Positions 24,375 through 34,303 of a stretch of DNA of 64,000 nucleotides are shown here, in pieces. Where the stretch lies: the NCBI GenBank assembly GCA_002366835.1, contig DFBZ01000038.1:1-64000 (forward strand). Reading direction: 5' to 3'. The stretch comes from Gammaproteobacteria bacterium UBA3067 (GTDB taxonomy: Bacteria; Pseudomonadota; Gammaproteobacteria; Pseudomonadales; UBA3067). The notes beneath the pieces were generated by a model. The model saw nothing but the letters and a program-made list of their open reading frames with translations. It did no database searches and was not told the DNA's origin. Made by a program: the position numbers and the translations under genes. How positions within the stretch are numbered: position 1 is the first letter of the stretch; each line of letters begins with the position of its first letter.

Positions 24375-25307
24375 ATGCATCATACTGATCAACAGAAACA
24401 TGCAGACCATCGTGGGCACCATCATTCGTCGCACCTTCCTGATAGCATTGCGGACATTAAACTGGCTTTTTTTCTAAACCTCTCCTTCACAGTGGTAGAG
24501 CTCATTGGTGGAATTCTAACCAATAGCACGGCAATTATTGCTGATGCCATTCACGACATGGGAGACTCCATTGCCTTGGGGCAAGCATGGTATTTTGAGT
24601 CCTTAACGAAAAACCCCGGTAGCAGGCGTTATACTTACGGCTATCGTCGTTTTACCTTGCTAGGCGCTTTGATCAGTATCGTAATACTGCTGTTAAGCTC
24701 GGTTTTCGTATTAACGGAAGCAGTTCCTAGGTTGATAACACCCGAGCCAGCCAATGCACAGGGAATGCTGCTGCTCGCTATTTTGGGTGTGGCGGTAAAC
24801 GGCTTTGCTGTTTTGAGACTGTCGGCAAATAAAGGCGTTAACGCACAGGTTGTGACGCTCCACCTGTTAGAAGACGCACTGGGTTGGGTTGCTGTTTTAG
24901 TCGTCGCGATTGTTCTACTCTTTAAGGATATTCCAATACTCGACCCCATTCTGGCTATTCTTATCACTCTTTATATCCTTTATGGCGTCATTAAAAACTT
25001 AAAGAAAACAGTCGACCTGTTGTTGCAGGCAACACCTGAAGAGCTTGATATTGAGAGACTAAAAACAGAGCTTCAAGAACTGAGTCTCGTTAAGCGCGAG
25101 CATCATACCCATGTGTGGTCTCTGGATGGTGAACACCATGTGCTCACGGCACATTTGCTTACCGAACGCCCGCTGAGCGCATTGGAATATAAAGATGTAA
25201 AACAAGCAGCCGGTGAAATAGTGGCTCGATACGGCTTTTTTCATTCCACCATTGAATTAGAATGGCCAGAAGAAGCCTGTCGTATTGGCGCTAATCACTG
25301 TCACTAG
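24375..25307 (+). CDS. Cation diffusion facilitator, zinc-type (ZitB/CzcD-like)
   Basis: A proton-driven exporter of Zn(II) or similar ions. 310 residues with a His-rich cytoplasmic N-terminus (HH at 2-3, HHH at 15-17), six predicted helices, and the two transport-site pairs H60/D64 (in ADAIHDMGDS) and H163/D167 (HLLEDALGW); His in the first helix-2 position is typical of zinc-selective members. The C-terminal metal-binding domain ends in ANHCH. It starts 42 bases after glpK; cotranscription is possible but not proved. Confidence 0.88.
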   Translation: MHHTDQQKHADHRGHHHSSHLPDSIADIKLAFFLNLSFTVVELIGGILTNSTAIIADAIHDMGDSIALGQAWYFESLTKNPGSRRYTYGYRRFTLLGALISIVILLLSSVFVLTEAVPRLITPEPANAQGMLLLAILGVAVNGFAVLRLSANKGVNAQVVTLHLLEDALGWVAVLVVAIVLLFKDIPILDPILAILITLYILYGVIKNLKKTVDLLLQATPEELDIERLKTELQELSLVKREHHTHVWSLDGEHHVLTAHLLTERPLSALEYKDVKQAAGEIVARYGFFHSTIELEWPEEACRIGANHCH

Positions 25308-25346
25308 GTTTTTATTCAAGATTTTTTGCGTGGAGTCTATCCAACA

Positions 25347-25937
25347 GTGCCGTTGCATATAGAATATTCAATGATTGCTGGAAAGGGAGTACAGCTAGAA
25401 CCCTTATCGCTAGCCCATGCAGGAGGGCTGTACGCCATAGGGCAGGAAGCGGATGATTGGCGTTACTTACCACGGCCATGCTTTACAAGCTTGGAAGATA
25501 CAGAGGAGTGGATCGAAGAAGCTTGTTTGCTTTCCGAGAAGCACCTGCACTATAGCTATGCCATTATCGACTCGGAAAATGATGAGGTAATGGGCTCTAC
25601 GCGCTACCTGAATATTGTGCCCCAGGATTATGTTCTCGAAATTGGTTACACCTTTTTAGGAAAGGCTTATCAGCGTACTTGGGTCAATACGCTTACCAAA
25701 TACTTAATGCTGGAAAATGCATTTGAGAGGCTCTGTGCCAACCGCGTTGAATTGCGTACCGATCAGCGCAATATCCGTTCCCAGCGTGCTATTGAACGGA
25801 TTGGTGCCATTAAAGAGGGCGTGCTAAGGAAGCATCGTATCGTGCAACAAGCGTATGTCCGTGATACGGTGGTATACAGTATTTTAGCTGACGAGTGGCC
25901 CTTGATACAGGCAGGTCTCTCTAAAAAAATACCGTGA
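25347..25937 (+). CDS. GNAT-family N-acetyltransferase (RimJ/RimL-like)
   Basis: A 196-residue acetyltransferase. It has the WRYLPRP and EEWIEEA segments of the RimJ/RimL group, the beta-strand EIGYTFLGKAYQRTWVNT leading to the acetyl-CoA site, and DQRNIRSQRAIERIGAIKEG, the usual helix before the last strands. Likely target is a small molecule or a protein N-terminus. The start is uncertain: GTG at 25347 has GGAG 11 bases upstream, TTG at 25326 and ATG at 25371 have poorer sites. Confidence 0.75.
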   Translation: MPLHIEYSMIAGKGVQLEPLSLAHAGGLYAIGQEADDWRYLPRPCFTSLEDTEEWIEEACLLSEKHLHYSYAIIDSENDEVMGSTRYLNIVPQDYVLEIGYTFLGKAYQRTWVNTLTKYLMLENAFERLCANRVELRTDQRNIRSQRAIERIGAIKEGVLRKHRIVQQAYVRDTVVYSILADEWPLIQAGLSKKIP

Positions 25938-25984
25938 ATTCAAAATGATACATTTCACTAACTATTAATTACTTGAAGTTTTTC

Positions 25985-26791
25985 ATGAGCAAAAAGAAAC
26001 GAGAAATACCCCAGTTCAATAGCCCGATTATTGAAACCCACTGCCATCTCGATTACCTCAAACAAGAGCCCTTGGACGTGCTCCTTGAGCGCTGTGAATC
26101 ACTGGGAATTGAGCGCATCATCACGATTGCAGTATCCCCAGATAACCAAAAAACAGTACGCGACCTCACAGAGCAGCACCCCATGATTTACGGTACGCAG
26201 GGGGTTCATCCTCATGATGCCGAAAAGTATACCCGTGATACCGAGGATGAAATTAAAGAATGCTTGAGCCTCGAAAAAATTCGGGCAGTGGGGGAGATCG
26301 GTCTCGATTACTATTACGAACACGCACCCAAAAAGGTGCAGCGCGAGGTATTAGAAAGGCAACTACAAATTGCCGTCGATGCAGAGAAACCGGTAGTGAT
26401 TCATAGCCGGGATGCTGACGAAGATATGCAGGCGATACTGACTAACTTCTCATCCACGCTACAAAAGCGGGGTGTTATTCATAGCTTTACGGCAGGGATT
26501 GATCTGGCAAATTATTGCCTCGACGAGGGGTTTTGTTTAGGTTTTAATGGAATATGCACGTTTAATAAAGCAGAAAATGTGCGGCAGGTGATTAGTCATG
26601 CGCCAATTGGGCAAATATTGCTCGAAACGGACGCGCCTTATTTAACCCCAGTACCTTATCGGGGAGAGGAAAACGCGCCTTATTACCTGCCCTTTGTTGC
26701 TGAGAAGATTGCTGAGGTTAAAGGTATATCAATCGAAACTGTTTTGGAAAGTACCTATCAAAATAGCGTAAAAACATTTTTTGCTGCATGA
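25985..26791 (+). CDS. TatD-family metal-dependent hydrolase
   Basis: A TIM-barrel hydrolase of the TatD type, 268 residues from the ATG at 25985, with nuclease activity known in some members. Metal ligands visible: HCHLD at 19-23, E in AVGEIGLDYYYE, H in VVIHSRDAD, H in VIHSFTAG, and D in LLETDAPYL. An earlier TTG at 25973 would add only four residues. Confidence 0.88.
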   Translation: MSKKKREIPQFNSPIIETHCHLDYLKQEPLDVLLERCESLGIERIITIAVSPDNQKTVRDLTEQHPMIYGTQGVHPHDAEKYTRDTEDEIKECLSLEKIRAVGEIGLDYYYEHAPKKVQREVLERQLQIAVDAEKPVVIHSRDADEDMQAILTNFSSTLQKRGVIHSFTAGIDLANYCLDEGFCLGFNGICTFNKAENVRQVISHAPIGQILLETDAPYLTPVPYRGEENAPYYLPFVAEKIAEVKGISIETVLESTYQNSVKTFFAA

Positions 26792-26903
26792 TAAAAACGC
26801 CTCTAAAATCAGAAAGCCAGCATACTTAAAAAGGTTTTGTCGGTGGGTGAAATAATCACTGCACAAATGCTTCGGAAATAATTACCTCTAAGGGGTCATA
26901 CTC

Positions 26904-27779
26904 ATGGAAACCATGTTGCCCTATCACGCAAGCCAAGCTTTGGACTCGTTATTGCCAGCCGATATCGAATTCGATAATAATAACGACCTGGCAAAAGCAG
27001 CGCTTTTATTTGCTTTAGAGAACGGACAAGAGTTTTTGCTGGAAGAGCAGCTTGAACTAATAGATGAACTCTCGAAGGAAGCGTCTATTTACGTAGATCT
27101 CAATGCAAGCACAACAGAAATTGCCAACAGTCTTTGCTACTTTTTTAAAGACGTAAAAGGTTTTCAAGGTAATTCTGAAAACTACTATGATCCTGAAAAT
27201 AGTTTCTTAAATAAGGTATTGGAAAATCGTCGAGGAATCCCAATTAGCATGGCGGTGCTATATATCAGCGTAGCGAGCAGGCTGGGTTTTAGTGATGTTG
27301 TTGGTATCGGCTTTCCAGGACATTTTCTGATCAGGTTCGGCGAGGATGACAACGTAAGCGGTGAAGGGGTTTATGTCGATCCCTATTATCATAAGCTGAT
27401 CAATGACAGTGAATGTGAAGAGAGACTTAAATCCTTGTTTGGTTCACATGCGCGCATGCATCGCTCTTATCTAGGTACGGTGAGCAATCGAGAGTTCGTG
27501 GCCAGAATGGCGCGGAATCTTGTTGAGATATATCAGGAAAAACACCTTTATGAATTAGCACTGATATGCTGTACAAGAGCCATTAATACGGAGCCTGGTC
27601 TGGCTGAAGATCACTATGTTCGTGCAAATCTTTATGAAAAGCTGGATTGTTATGGCGCTGCGGTGCAGGAATTTTCCCGCTTTATTTATTTGTCACCGAA
27701 AGATGACCGTATCGGCGATATAAAAGTACGAATAAGAAGGCTAAGAGAGGCCTCTAATAAGCCAAAATACGTACACTGA
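26904..27779 (+). CDS. SirB1-type transglutaminase-like protein with TPR tail
   Basis: A 291-residue protein. The N-terminal 185 residues match SirB1/transglutaminase-like proteins (LENRRGIPISMAVLYISVA, FPGHFLIRFGE, VYVDPYYH), and the last 90 residues look like two TPR-type helix pairs (YELALICCTRAINTEPG, DCYGAAVQEFSRFI). The His of the family is present in PGHF, but the position that is Cys in true transglutaminases is not, as usual for SirB1 proteins. Function unknown in vivo. Confidence 0.78.
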   Translation: METMLPYHASQALDSLLPADIEFDNNNDLAKAALLFALENGQEFLLEEQLELIDELSKEASIYVDLNASTTEIANSLCYFFKDVKGFQGNSENYYDPENSFLNKVLENRRGIPISMAVLYISVASRLGFSDVVGIGFPGHFLIRFGEDDNVSGEGVYVDPYYHKLINDSECEERLKSLFGSHARMHRSYLGTVSNREFVARMARNLVEIYQEKHLYELALICCTRAINTEPGLAEDHYVRANLYEKLDCYGAAVQEFSRFIYLSPKDDRIGDIKVRIRRLREASNKPKYVH

Positions 27780-27844
27780 TAAACACATATTTCCTCCGTC
27801 ATTTTTAAGTTCTAACAATTGATTTCGTTTTAAAGGATTCCGTA

Positions 27845-29074
27845 TTGTTATCCCGCTTGTGGTTTTCTTTTTTCTTTCTTTCTTTTGTGGCTTGTTTTTA
27901 TCAGTGGTGGGGGCTGGATAACCCAGAAGTTTATTCTGTCGTGGTAAAGGCCAGCTTCGACATGGCGAAGTTGGCCGTGGAAATTGCCATTGGGCTGATT
28001 GGTGTTATGTGTCTCTGGCTGGGTATTTTTAAAGTGGCTGAGGCTGCTGGTTTAATTGATGTGCTGGCAAAATTATTATCCCCGCTTTTTGAACGTCTTA
28101 TGCCTGAAATACCGAAAGGGCACCCAGCCATTGGGTCTGTCACCATGAATCTATCTGCTAATCTCCTTGGGCTGGATAACGCAGCGACCCCCATGGGCCT
28201 AAAAGCCATGCAGGATATGCAGGAATTAAATAGCGAAAAATCCGTTGCCAGCAATCCGCAAATACTTTTTCTCGTTTTAAACACCTCTTCCGTCACACTG
28301 TTACCCATTACCATTTTTTTATATCGCGCTCAAATGGGTGCGGTTGAGCCCACTTCAGTATTTTTGCCCATCATACTGGCTACTTCTACATCAACGTTGG
28401 TGGGCCTGCTTGCAGTGGCATGGATTCAAAAACTAAAATTATTTAACTGGGTGGTATTAAGTTATTTTTTTGGTTTTGCATTACTTATTTCTAGCTTGCT
28501 ATACGCGGTACAGACTCAGCCGGCAGCTGAGATGAATACTTTTTCAAACTTGCTTGGTAATTTGGCACTGCTCACAGTAATTGTTGGCATCTTGGGTATC
28601 GGTATATTAAAAAATGTTCCGGTCTATGAGGTGTTTATTGATGGTGCCAAAGAAGGCGTTTCGGTTTGCGTTAAAATTGTGCCCTACCTTGTCGCTATGC
28701 TGGTAGGTATTGGTATGTTGAGAGCGAGCGGGGTGCTCGATTTAGGTGTCGAAGGACTTACCTTGTTTTTTACAAGTGTAGGGATGAATACGGACTTTGT
28801 TTCAGCATTGCCTACAGCCCTTATGAAACCGTTTAGCGGTAGTGGCTCAAGGGCAATGATGATTGAAACGATGAATAATTATGGTGTTGATTCTTTCCCT
28901 GCCAAAATCGCCGCGATAGTGCAGGGGAGCACCGAGACCACTTTCTACGTTCTTGCTGTATATTTTGGCAGTGTTGGAATTCAGCAAGTGCGACATGCAA
29001 TTTTTTGCGGTTTGTTAGCGGATTTTGCAGGTATTATTGCGGCAATATTACTGGGTTATTGGTTCTTTAATTAA
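27845..29074 (+). CDS. SpmA/SpmB-like nucleoside-recognition (Gate) domain protein
   Basis: A 409-residue polytopic protein combining two Gate domains, as if SpmA and SpmB of Bacillus were fused. Repeated hallmarks occur in each half: ATP-like NLSANLLGLDNAATPMGLKAM in the first half and the GSGSRAMM-E segment in the second, followed by STETTFYVLAVYFGSVG. Such proteins are widespread outside spore formers with unknown substrates. Starts at a TTG with AAAGGA upstream. It ends 24 bases from the convergent hybrid kinase gene. Confidence 0.8.
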   Translation: MLSRLWFSFFFLSFVACFYQWWGLDNPEVYSVVVKASFDMAKLAVEIAIGLIGVMCLWLGIFKVAEAAGLIDVLAKLLSPLFERLMPEIPKGHPAIGSVTMNLSANLLGLDNAATPMGLKAMQDMQELNSEKSVASNPQILFLVLNTSSVTLLPITIFLYRAQMGAVEPTSVFLPIILATSTSTLVGLLAVAWIQKLKLFNWVVLSYFFGFALLISSLLYAVQTQPAAEMNTFSNLLGNLALLTVIVGILGIGILKNVPVYEVFIDGAKEGVSVCVKIVPYLVAMLVGIGMLRASGVLDLGVEGLTLFFTSVGMNTDFVSALPTALMKPFSGSGSRAMMIETMNNYGVDSFPAKIAAIVQGSTETTFYVLAVYFGSVGIQQVRHAIFCGLLADFAGIIAAILLGYWFFN

Positions 29075-29098
29075 TCAGAGCTGCTAGAGCCTTCTTGA

Positions 29099-31033
29099 TC
29101 ACTTAAGATACTTATGTAGCATTTCAAGAACGACTGTTTGTTTTATTGGTTTTTCGATACGGTCATTCATGCCTGCATCAAAACACATTTTTCTTTGTTC
29201 TGGCATTGCATTTGCTGTGATGGCAATAATGGGTGTTTTTTCGTTAGTAAGCTCGGCTCTAATAGCCTGGGTTGCCTGGTAGCCGTCCAACACTGGCATT
29301 TGGCAGTCCATAAAGATAATGTCGAATTTATTCTCGGAGCACTTTTCTACGGCAAGTTGTCCGTTTTCTACTATCTCTACAGTTATCCCGTGTTTTTCGA
29401 GTAGAGTTCGGGTGATGATTTGATTAACAGCGTTATCTTCAACGATTAATGCTTTAGCGCTCCAGCGAGGAGTGTCGTCACTTTTGTTTGCTTGTGATTG
29501 AGGCAAGACATGTGCTTCTCGTGCCTGCATAGGTATGGCTATCGTAAAGATTGAACCCGAATTGACCTGGCTTTCAACGCTAATGCTACCTCCTAATAAC
29601 TCAGTAAGTTGTTGGCTGATGGCGAGGCCCAAGCCGGTTCCTCCATAGCTTCTTACCGTTGAGTTATCTGCCTGCTCAAAGGAATTAAATATATGTTCGA
29701 GGTGATTTACGTCTATACCAATCCCCGTGTCCTCAACCTTTATGACAATTAAGGACCTACCATCTGTTTGAACCGTCTGGCTGGCACTACATCGTACATA
29801 CCCTTTATGTGTAAACTTTATGGCGTTACCAATAAGATTCACTAAGATTTGTCGTAGTCGTATAGGGTCCGTTTCAATTTCAATTTTATCAAAGCCTGGC
29901 TGATAAATAAGTTCGAATTCAATGTCTTTTCTCTTGGGGTTCCCCCTAAAACCGTCGACACATTCGTTGATAAGATTGACAGGATTTATAAACGTTTTTT
30001 CAATGACAAACTTACCTTTCTCCATACGGGAGAAATCGAGGATATCATCAATAATGGTGAGAAGATCGGTGCTGGAAGATTTGGCGATGTCAATATAACG
30101 TTTTTGCTTATCTTCTAGCTTGGTATGCTCAAGAATTTCGAGCATACCAAATACGCCATTCATGGGAGTACGGAGCTCGTGGCTCATCATCGCAAGAAAG
30201 TTGCCTTTTGAAATGTTAGCAACTTCAGCATTGCGCTTGGATGACACAAGGGCCCTCGTGAATTCCTCTTGTTGCTGTTTGTTTTGTTCAAGTGTCTGCG
30301 CCATGCTGTTTATGTTTTTCTGAAGGTCCCCAAGTGCGTCGTTAGAATCAATGCTAGATCTTACGCCGAGGTCACCTTTTTCAATTCGCGCTAATATCTC
30401 TGCCGTTCGTCGTATGGGATTAATGACACTGCGAGCGGCGAAAGCCGAAACGAGAGCGGCAATTATAATGACCCCAAGGGTAATTGCGATGCTGAGAAGA
30501 ATTCTTTTTCTTTCGATTTCATAAGAATTTTTCAAGCTAATACCAAGCTCTAGATATCCCTGTTTTTCTTCATGCTCCGCACCACCAGAAAGAGATAGTT
30601 TATCAAGGGACTCTTCCTGCGGTAGAGTGGTGTCTGATTGAAATGATTGATGGAAGGTAAGATAGGGGGTGCTTTCAAAAATAGAGGGGGTTTTATGATA
30701 CGAAGCGGACTTGTTCCCTTGAATATCTTTGTAAGCAATTATTTCATTTTTATTATCGTAGATAGCAGCGTACAAAATATCATCTTGTCCAATCGCAGTT
30801 TTGAGCGTGTGATTAAGTGATTTGGTATCGCCAGTGTAAAATCCAAATTCACTTTTATTGACGAGATTGTTGGCCAATAGTTGACCTTTAACCGATATGG
30901 CTGCGCGTTGATCGTTTATATGGGAGTATATAAGGAAGCTCGACAATACAATTGTCGTTGCTACCGCAGGTATAATGCCAAGTAAATATGCTCGTGTGCC
31001 GATATTGAGATGAGCCCGCTTTTTATTTTTCAT
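29099..31033 (-). CDS. Hybrid sensor histidine kinase with HAMP and receiver domain
   Basis: A 644-residue sensor. Helices at about 17-37 and 178-200 enclose a periplasmic part of about 140 residues; HAMP follows (about 200-253). HisKA has the phospho-accepting H285 in MSHELRTPMNG. The ATP-binding domain has N403 (IGNAIKF), DTGIGID (435-441) and GGTGLGL (464-470). A C-terminal receiver domain has D576 (FMDCQMPVLDG) and the conserved K late in IEKPI. No histidine phosphotransfer domain is attached and no separate response regulator is adjacent, so the output is unknown. Its start overlaps the end of the binding-protein gene by 11 bases, so they are coupled. Confidence 0.92.
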   Translation of the reverse strand: MKNKKRAHLNIGTRAYLLGIIPAVATTIVLSSFLIYSHINDQRAAISVKGQLLANNLVNKSEFGFYTGDTKSLNHTLKTAIGQDDILYAAIYDNKNEIIAYKDIQGNKSASYHKTPSIFESTPYLTFHQSFQSDTTLPQEESLDKLSLSGGAEHEEKQGYLELGISLKNSYEIERKRILLSIAITLGVIIIAALVSAFAARSVINPIRRTAEILARIEKGDLGVRSSIDSNDALGDLQKNINSMAQTLEQNKQQQEEFTRALVSSKRNAEVANISKGNFLAMMSHELRTPMNGVFGMLEILEHTKLEDKQKRYIDIAKSSSTDLLTIIDDILDFSRMEKGKFVIEKTFINPVNLINECVDGFRGNPKRKDIEFELIYQPGFDKIEIETDPIRLRQILVNLIGNAIKFTHKGYVRCSASQTVQTDGRSLIVIKVEDTGIGIDVNHLEHIFNSFEQADNSTVRSYGGTGLGLAISQQLTELLGGSISVESQVNSGSIFTIAIPMQAREAHVLPQSQANKSDDTPRWSAKALIVEDNAVNQIITRTLLEKHGITVEIVENGQLAVEKCSENKFDIIFMDCQMPVLDGYQATQAIRAELTNEKTPIIAITANAMPEQRKMCFDAGMNDRIEKPIKQTVVLEMLHKYLK

Positions 31034-32036
31034 GCTTTTCTAACCAATCCATTCCTAATGCCCTGTTTATTACCCTGTCTGGTGGGATATTTATATTCAT
31101 AGATTTCGCGACATTTTTATTTATGACGAAATTAAACAGATTCAGGTTTTGTGGGCTTGGTGCTATTCCTGTATCTCTGAAATATAATATGACCTTTTTC
31201 GATACGCGCAGCATTTCTTTGTCTGGGAAATAGATTGATGCAAGGCTGCCACCTGAAACGGCCTCATTATTTGGGCCTATTACACTGATATTGTTTCTAT
31301 ATCCCTTTAAAAGAATATGTTTAAGGCTCCTGGCGTTAAATATTAACGGATCAGCATGGGAGAGTATAAAAGTGGGTTTAAATACACCTGACTCGAATAG
31401 CTTGTTCAAAGAAGATCGGTTTTCAAAGACGTGTACATTTGCTTCAATGTTGTTTGCGCGTGCAGATTCTATAATAGTGTTCTTATGATGCTGGGATTGC
31501 TCACTGATAAGAGTCGTTAAGTGAGTGCTTTGTGGAAGCAGTGTTTTCGCAAGCCGAATTTGTTTTCCTAAAGGTATCTCTGAAAAAATTGCGGTAACTG
31601 AGGGAGTTTCTTCTTTATAGACCTCAAGCACCTTAAAATAGGTATTTTTGGAAATATAGGTGGCTAGTATGAGGGTATGGGGAAGGTGTGATTTGAGCAC
31701 TTGATGAAAGGCAACGGCCCCCACGGTAATAATAATCTGCTTATTTTTTTCCAGTGCTAAGAAGTTATCGGTGCTTGATCTTGTAATGGTAAGATTTGGG
31801 TGTTTCTTCAATGCATCCTCAATCAGTATGCCTTTTTTTGTATTTTTAGGTGTGATAATTCGTATACTTAGCTTGTTTTCGGTGTCTGGGTATCTATTGA
31901 TGCCGTCCTGAATAGTTTTGGCATTTGTAAGTGATGACGTACTTAATAGTGCGACTAGAAGGCAAAGCGAGGCCCAGTAGCATTTTTGAAGATAAATGCC
32001 GAGATGGGAATACCTTGTCTGGGCCTCTTTATGCAT
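31023..32036 (-). CDS. Periplasmic ABC-type substrate-binding-like protein without a transporter
   Basis: A 337-residue protein with a long N-terminus and a signal-type hydrophobic segment (about 19-39, LTNAKT). The fold impression is of the ABC_sub_bind family (TrpX-like): alternating strands and helices, ITVGAVAFHQVL, SVTAIFSEIPLGKQIRLAKTLL, FILSHADPLIFNARS, and GSLASIYF. No permease or ATPase gene is near. It lies between the TonB receptor (8 bases away) and the hybrid kinase (overlapping), so it probably delivers a bound ligand signal to the kinase rather than feeding a transporter. Confidence 0.72.
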   Translation of the reverse strand: MHKEAQTRYSHLGIYLQKCYWASLCLLVALLSTSSLTNAKTIQDGINRYPDTENKLSIRIITPKNTKKGILIEDALKKHPNLTITRSSTDNFLALEKNKQIIITVGAVAFHQVLKSHLPHTLILATYISKNTYFKVLEVYKEETPSVTAIFSEIPLGKQIRLAKTLLPQSTHLTTLISEQSQHHKNTIIESARANNIEANVHVFENRSSLNKLFESGVFKPTFILSHADPLIFNARSLKHILLKGYRNNISVIGPNNEAVSGGSLASIYFPDKEMLRVSKKVILYFRDTGIAPSPQNLNLFNFVINKNVAKSMNINIPPDRVINRALGMDWLEKHEK

Positions 32037-32044
32037 TGCGGGGA

Positions 32045-34258
32045 TTAATAGGTCATTTTGATTGATGCGCTAAGACGTTCGTCAGACGCATAATAACTGT
32101 CAGGGTTAAATTCAAAATCATCTCCAATCAGTCGTTGGTATTTAAGATTGATGTTCAAGGAAATTGGCCCAGGAATAGCTAAGTCGTGGCCTATGTTCCA
32201 TTCGGCTCTGTTGTACTCTGTTCTTCTGGTTCCGTAGTCAAAACTTGCGTAGTAATGCAAAAAGGAAAGCTTGAGATCATCTCTTAGCGAATATAACCAC
32301 ACTAAGCTTGTATTGTGCTGGGGAATGTATTGTTCTTCTTTTTTCAAGCTTGCATCGGAGTCCATGTAGCCGTATGTGATTCTAAAAAGATGCTTGCCTT
32401 TATGCTTGTAGCTGCCTTCAAATTCCACTCCTTCGAGTTTCACACTTTCAGCGTTTGTATTGTCGGACTCTATTTGTTGGGACCCACTAATGAGGTCGTA
32501 TAGCCGATCATGAAAAATTTTCATGTCCCATTGCAGTGAGTAATCAGACGAATGGCCGTAATAACCGAACTCTTTGGAAATGATGTTTTCATTTTCGAGT
32601 TTTCCCGTGGCGACGCTAATCGGGTAAAAGCTTGCTTTTTCACTGACGCTATTTTTAGCATCGATAGGATGAAGATAGTAACTCCACTGAGCTTGTTCTT
32701 GGAATATATCCGGTGAACGGTGAGCTTTAGCGTAAACAAATCGAAGATGATTAAATGCGTTAATATGGCTGTTTAATGCAAGCCTGGGGGTGATTGTGGT
32801 GCCGATTTGACTGTCTTCTTCAGCAAGTGTGCTCAGGTTGATGATATTTCTTGGGCTGATTTTATATTCGGCATTTGCGAAGACTCGGTTAATGGTGTTG
32901 CTGGCTTCGCCGTTAATGTAAGTTTCACTTTTTAGTCCGTCTTCTCGATAGCTTAATCCGGTGACCACTCTGAAACTATCGTTAAAAAGGTAGGTGTCCT
33001 GAAATTCTATATCCACTCTTGATTCGCGCGTATTTTGATTAGATAAACCGCATACTTCGCTGGCAGCATCCCCTCCTAGCTCTAAATATTTCACAACAGC
33101 CTGTTGGGCAACAAGGTTATCTGCATTGGATGCGTCCGCGAGAGGAAATTCGTTATTTAATACTCTCTCAACGTAACTGGGGTCTAAAAGGTATAGCTGT
33201 CGCAGTTCATCACTAATGAATATAGGGTGCAAGCAAGTTGTCCATTGCTGCACCTGTTTGTGCTCCATTTTGTATGTTCGGATGTAGGCCTGATGTTGAT
33301 GGCTAAAATCATGTGTCCACTGGGCCTGGAGGTAATAATCTCTTGTGTCTATATTTGGCTTACTCGTGATAATGGGGTCCCAAATATCCTCTTGCTTATC
33401 TCCCTTAATGTATCCCGCTTGCAGCGCTAACTGATTATTATCGTTAATGCTTGAGTCAGAGTGGAGTCTGATGAAGTTTGCACTAAAGCCATCTTGAGTT
33501 GGCTTGTTATTTCTATCGTGGATAAATCCTTCTTCTTCTCGGCCGCCTATGTTGATGCCTATTGTTGTATTGTCAAAATGAAGGGTTTGATGAGCATGAT
33601 AGAGCTTAAGGCCGTTACTTCCCGTGGTGTATTTAATTTGGGAGCTAGAAAAATCCTCAGGGTGTTTGGTGATGATATTTATAACGCCTAAAAAGGCATT
33701 CGCACCATAGGTGGCCGCCCCTGGGCCACGAATTATTTCTATTTTGGCAATGTCGTCCACCGTAATCGGTAGCATTTCCCATTTCACCCGAGCAAGCCCT
33801 GGCAGGTATACCGATCGACCGTCAATCAATACCTGCTGGCGTATGGCAGGTTCCATTTCGGTGCCGTGATAACTGATTGAGGAGCTATGTCCTTCATTAC
33901 TATGATCGTAGCCCACGACCATGCCAGGAACTAATCGTAGTACCTCGGGGATGGTTGCTATTCCTAATGATTCAATAAGTCGGCCGTCAATGCTTGTTAC
34001 CGAGGCGGGTGTTTCGGAACGGGCTTGGTTTAATCTGGATGCTGACAAGATCATTGGTGGGGCAGCGGAGAGACTAAAAGTATCCTCAAGGTCGAGATCA
34101 AGCTCGTTTACCTCGCTCGCGAATACTGCACCGGTGGTGCCAAGTGACATTAATAGGCCTTGAGCGAATAAACGCTTAAACCGGTGAGCGGTATTGGTTT
34201 GTTTGATTTGATGAGTCTGAAGAGATGGGGAAATAGGCGCTGTGGTTTTCGGGGGCAT
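32045..34258 (-). CDS. TonB-dependent outer-membrane receptor
   Basis: A 737-residue receptor. A long N-terminus precedes a signal-like segment (about 28-48, ending VFAS); the plug domain is clear (IPEVLRLVPGMVVGYD, QQVLIDGRSVYLPG, EIIRGPGAATYGANAFLGVINI). The C-terminal barrel ends in Tyr (SASIKMTY). The plug resembles the ferric-siderophore/vitamin or unknown-organic-ligand type; the ligand cannot be read. It is the first gene of the minus-strand unit with the binding protein and hybrid kinase. A small divergent frame lies beyond its start. Confidence 0.9.
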   Translation of the reverse strand: MPPKTTAPISPSLQTHQIKQTNTAHRFKRLFAQGLLMSLGTTGAVFASEVNELDLDLEDTFSLSAAPPMILSASRLNQARSETPASVTSIDGRLIESLGIATIPEVLRLVPGMVVGYDHSNEGHSSSISYHGTEMEPAIRQQVLIDGRSVYLPGLARVKWEMLPITVDDIAKIEIIRGPGAATYGANAFLGVINIITKHPEDFSSSQIKYTTGSNGLKLYHAHQTLHFDNTTIGINIGGREEEGFIHDRNNKPTQDGFSANFIRLHSDSSINDNNQLALQAGYIKGDKQEDIWDPIITSKPNIDTRDYYLQAQWTHDFSHQHQAYIRTYKMEHKQVQQWTTCLHPIFISDELRQLYLLDPSYVERVLNNEFPLADASNADNLVAQQAVVKYLELGGDAASEVCGLSNQNTRESRVDIEFQDTYLFNDSFRVVTGLSYREDGLKSETYINGEASNTINRVFANAEYKISPRNIINLSTLAEEDSQIGTTITPRLALNSHINAFNHLRFVYAKAHRSPDIFQEQAQWSYYLHPIDAKNSVSEKASFYPISVATGKLENENIISKEFGYYGHSSDYSLQWDMKIFHDRLYDLISGSQQIESDNTNAESVKLEGVEFEGSYKHKGKHLFRITYGYMDSDASLKKEEQYIPQHNTSLVWLYSLRDDLKLSFLHYYASFDYGTRRTEYNRAEWNIGHDLAIPGPISLNINLKYQRLIGDDFEFNPDSYYASDERLSASIKMTY

Positions 34259-34303
34259 TATATAACTCTAGGGCTTATTCATATTGTGATCACAGGCCGC
34301 ATT

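Noticed and set aside
34285..34294. TGTGATCACA as a CRP site between the TonB receptor and the next genes
   Set aside because: The CRP consensus has six spacer bases between TGTGA and TCACA; here there is none.
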